In this document: positions 62,149 through 64,000 of the stretch, piece after piece
Layout of the letters: each line of letters opens with the position of its first letter
How positions within the stretch are numbered: the first letter of the stretch is position 1
Origin: Chitinophagales bacterium
GTDB taxonomy: Bacteria > Bacteroidota > Bacteroidia > Chitinophagales > Chitinophagaceae
Direction: 5' to 3'
DNA: 64,000 bases
Assembly: GCA_017303455.1 (NCBI GenBank)
Contig: JAFLBM010000004.1
Location: 124,001-188,000 of the forward strand
Translations under genes and position numbers: made by a program
The notes under the pieces: generated by a model
The model's database searches: none
What the model saw: only the letters and a program-made list of their open reading frames with translations
Told to the model about the DNA's origin: nothing

Positions 62149-62181
62149 AGCGTATTTTAGTAAGTAATTCAGCGTATTTTA
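62149..62181. repeat. 11-bp direct repeat with 22-base period
   Basis: AGCGTATTTTA at 62149-62159 and 62171-62181, same face of the helix, 57 bases upstream of the gene starting at 62092. A nearby TACGTTAAG (62139-62147) fits the LytTR site consensus. Likely regulator-binding repeats. Confidence 0.45.
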
Positions 62182-62203
62182 AGGCTAAAACCAGCCAGAT
62201 TTG

Positions 62204-63193
62204 TTAATTTGTAGGCACCACACCCAATTTATTGAGCAGTTCCAACTTATTGGAAACTTTCACTTTGTCAAATATATTCTGTACATGCTTTGTTACCGTT
62301 CTTTCGGCTATAAACAGGCTGTCGGCAATTTGTTTATAGGAACTGCCCCTGCAAATTAAACTGGCTATCTCTCTTTCCCTGGCTGTTAGTTGATATTGTT
62401 TACAGCTTTCAAATATTCTTTCTTCAGCACTAAGCCGTTCTATTTCACGGGTTCTTTTATCCACTTCTTCCTGTAGTTTTTCGTTCCAGCGGGATAATTT
62501 TTCTTCTGAGTCAATAAGGCGTTGATGTTCCGATTTTACCATTCTTATATGTTGCTTTAACTGTAGTGCAAGCAATAATAAAAATCCAGTGTTTGTAGTG
62601 GTTGCTTCAACAGCCTGTCCTAAATTATAAAAATCAATTACCGGCAAACTAACCCACGGCGTGAGGCTAATAAATGATACTGCCATTTCTTCTTTTGCCC
62701 CTTTTGTTTCAAAACTGTTTTTATATTTATGGCGTACTGCCTTTATTAATGTAATGATTACCCATAAGGCGTATGCGGTTGGAATGATTAGAAGATTTTT
62801 TGCAGCTTCAAGATTTCCTGATGATACAAACAAAATTACAAAGATGACATACGGAGCTATCAAAAAAATAAATACCCCTTTATAGGCATGAAACTTCATT
62901 TTCTCTAAACGGAAGGCATGATAAACATAGTAAGGAAAATAACAGGGAGTTACAAACCCCGTGGCGTATGCAATACTTGTTTGAAGATAATAGGAACCCG
63001 GCAGGTTTTCATCAGGCAATAAGCCGCCGGTTACATTGTAAACTATAAGGAGAAAAATTAAAATGATATTAAGGTAAGCCGATTTATCATCTGGCCGGGC
63101 CAGGCGGTAAATAAGCAAGTAGGAAAGAATGACTATTTCTATACAGACGAATAGAAAAGTAACAAGGTGCATTTGGGTACCCGGTAACAGCAT
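62204..63193 (-). CDS. 7TM-type sensor with LuxR-family HTH
   Basis: 329 residues. About seven membrane helices (~10-220), a coiled coil (HQRLIDSEEKLSRWNEKLQEEVDKRTREIERLSAEERIF, ~220-260) and a C-terminal LuxR/GerE HTH (YQLTAREREIASLICRGSSYKQIADSLFIAERTVTKHVQNIFDKVKVSNKLELLNKLG, ~268-325). A membrane-bound one-component regulator: the membrane part senses and the HTH binds DNA. Ligand and targets unknown; it is 19 bases after the GNAT gene and probably cotranscribed. Confidence 0.88.
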   Translation of the reverse strand: MLLPGTQMHLVTFLFVCIEIVILSYLLIYRLARPDDKSAYLNIILIFLLIVYNVTGGLLPDENLPGSYYLQTSIAYATGFVTPCYFPYYVYHAFRLEKMKFHAYKGVFIFLIAPYVIFVILFVSSGNLEAAKNLLIIPTAYALWVIITLIKAVRHKYKNSFETKGAKEEMAVSFISLTPWVSLPVIDFYNLGQAVEATTTNTGFLLLLALQLKQHIRMVKSEHQRLIDSEEKLSRWNEKLQEEVDKRTREIERLSAEERIFESCKQYQLTAREREIASLICRGSSYKQIADSLFIAERTVTKHVQNIFDKVKVSNKLELLNKLGVVPTN

Positions 63194-63212
63194 ATCGTTT
63201 TGCTTACGTTTT

Positions 63213-63782
63213 CTAAAGGCTTTTCATACAAAAAAGCTTGTATCCAAAATCAAGTTCCTTATATATCTTAAAACCATGTTTCAGGTACCACGGTAAATTT
63301 CTTTCTGTTGAAGTTTCCAGAATTACAGGGCGGCCTTCAGTTTTGCTTTTCTCCAATATTTGTTTTAGCAAAACCGTTCCTGCTCCTTTGTTTTGTTCGG
63401 ATGGGATTACGCCTATAAACCACAAGTATGTAAAAGGCTGATGTGGATGAATCTTTTTTATAGTAGCCTCCCGCTGTATGGCTTTTTTTGCATTGCTTAA
63501 ACCGGTGCAACTTGTTATCAATTTAATATCGGCACCAATAGACCTGAAAGTTGTTTTTTTCTTATCAGGGTAAATAATCAGGGCGCAGGCCTTTTTGTCA
63601 TCCGAAAGTAATACTTCACCAAACCAGTAGCAGTAATCAAATGAATACTCCATTAGTTTGCTTATCCGGTGCTTCCTTTTCTTATCCTGCTTTATAATAT
63701 AGTTTACGCTTTTGTTGTCAGCAAAAGACGCTGTCAGAATAGAAACGACAGTTTTTCTATCAGAATAGGAAGCCTTGGTCAT
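63213..63782 (-). CDS. GNAT-family N-acetyltransferase
   Basis: 189 residues. GNAT core with motif A: FTYLWFIGVIPSEQNKGAGTVLLKQILEKSKTEGRPVILETSTERNLPWYLKHGFKIYKELDFG, where EQNKGAGT is the acetyl-CoA pyrophosphate loop (Q/R-x-x-G-x-G/A variant). N-terminal part KASYSDRKTVVSILTASFADNKSVNYIIKQDKKRKHRISKLMEYSFDY is typical of the substrate side. Substrate unknown. Probably in one transcript with the 7TM-LuxR gene. Confidence 0.87.
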   Translation of the reverse strand: MTKASYSDRKTVVSILTASFADNKSVNYIIKQDKKRKHRISKLMEYSFDYCYWFGEVLLSDDKKACALIIYPDKKKTTFRSIGADIKLITSCTGLSNAKKAIQREATIKKIHPHQPFTYLWFIGVIPSEQNKGAGTVLLKQILEKSKTEGRPVILETSTERNLPWYLKHGFKIYKELDFGYKLFCMKSL

Positions 63783-64000
63783 GGTTATTTTAATCGCTTA
63801 AGATATAACTATCAATTTCTATACCGATTAAAACTTAAATTTTTATTATTGCTATTATCCGGCTGATTTTGTTTTATTTACAGTTGTTCAAGACAGCTTT
63901 TTATTCAACAATTATGTAGATTTCACGGCAGTCTATAACAGGAATCAATCAGTGATTTACTAAGTGTTTATACTGATGTCCTTAATTAAAAGACCCGGCG
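63783..64000. other. Intergenic, no gene seen
   Basis: 218 bases upstream of the GNAT gene, AT-rich, with several T/A runs. I find no RNA gene, clear promoter or attachment site. Confidence 0.5.

Noticed and set aside
63783-64000. Attachment site or tRNA at the right edge
   Set aside because: No tRNA-like fold or repeat matching another part of the window was found.

Overview
The window comes from a member of the Bacteroidota, probably Chitinophagaceae-like. The reasons are the modest GC content, lipoproteins with Cys-Lys/Asn/Ser lipoboxes, start codons with little Shine-Dalgarno signal, promoters of the TTTG-N19-TAnnTTTG type, a type IX secretion (T9SS) sorting tail, a CzcA pump fused to its own outer-membrane channel, HYC_CC_PP proteins, and a CTnDOT-type TraE. 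The family-level placement is inference.

Positions 1-52962 are almost entirely a metal-handling island, nearly all on the + strand. In order: the end of a CzcA-TolC fusion pump with its adaptor; two frameshifted small exported proteins; a SpoIIAA-like protein, MgtC and a NicO-like transporter; a Zn/Cd-type P1B ATPase; an ArsR/CadC-like repressor with a palindrome over its own promoter, MerTP and a GDCCVxC protein without MerA; an AraC regulator with an HMA-like head, an HMA-MauE membrane protein and a 27-residue Cys-Cys peptide; then a Cu(I)/Ag(I) Cus block (HYC_CC_PP, HMA, five-fold HMBD protein, CusA in two frames, CusC, two CusB-like adaptors).

Positions 19383-24131 hold an ECF-like sigma factor, an overlapping protein with one inner-membrane segment and a C-terminal outer-membrane barrel, a beta-propeller lipoprotein, a DUF305 lipoprotein and a broken AraC gene. 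A motif GGCAACC-N16-TGTA(C/T)C precedes the sigma gene, the propeller gene and a T9SS-sorted protein gene 12 kb away. This is the best candidate here for an undescribed regulatory circuit. Positions 24272-33930 are mixed accessory genes: HxlR/CPBP/cupin, a desaturase-DUF2147 fusion, a tyrosinase with a zincin-like partner, a nuclease-like protein and a TonB receptor.

Positions 34050-52962 are a second copper block: His-rich HYC_CC_PP-like protein, TolC, adaptor, DUF4440, HMA, HMBD lipoprotein, RND pump, methyltransferase, DUF2911, DUF4440, a DUF2231 protein with an extreme Met-repeat tail, a multicopper oxidase, a CopB-type ATPase with HMBDs, a 34-His lipoprotein, a TlpA thioredoxin and a BNR-type lipoprotein. 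The apparent logic is export from cytoplasm and periplasm (ATPases, RND pumps), oxidation (multicopper oxidase) and sequestration on periplasmic Met-, His- and Cys-rich proteins.

From 53032 to the end everything is on the - strand and looks like mobile-element backbone: a giant methylase-helicase, DUF1896, TraE, small ICE-type proteins, a LytTR-like regulator, then a 7TM-LuxR regulator and a GNAT acetyltransferase. Most tra genes and both element ends lie outside the window.

Five + strand genes carry frameshifts, each reversible by one short indel in a homopolymer or dinucleotide run. They may be assembly errors or real decay and should be checked against reads.
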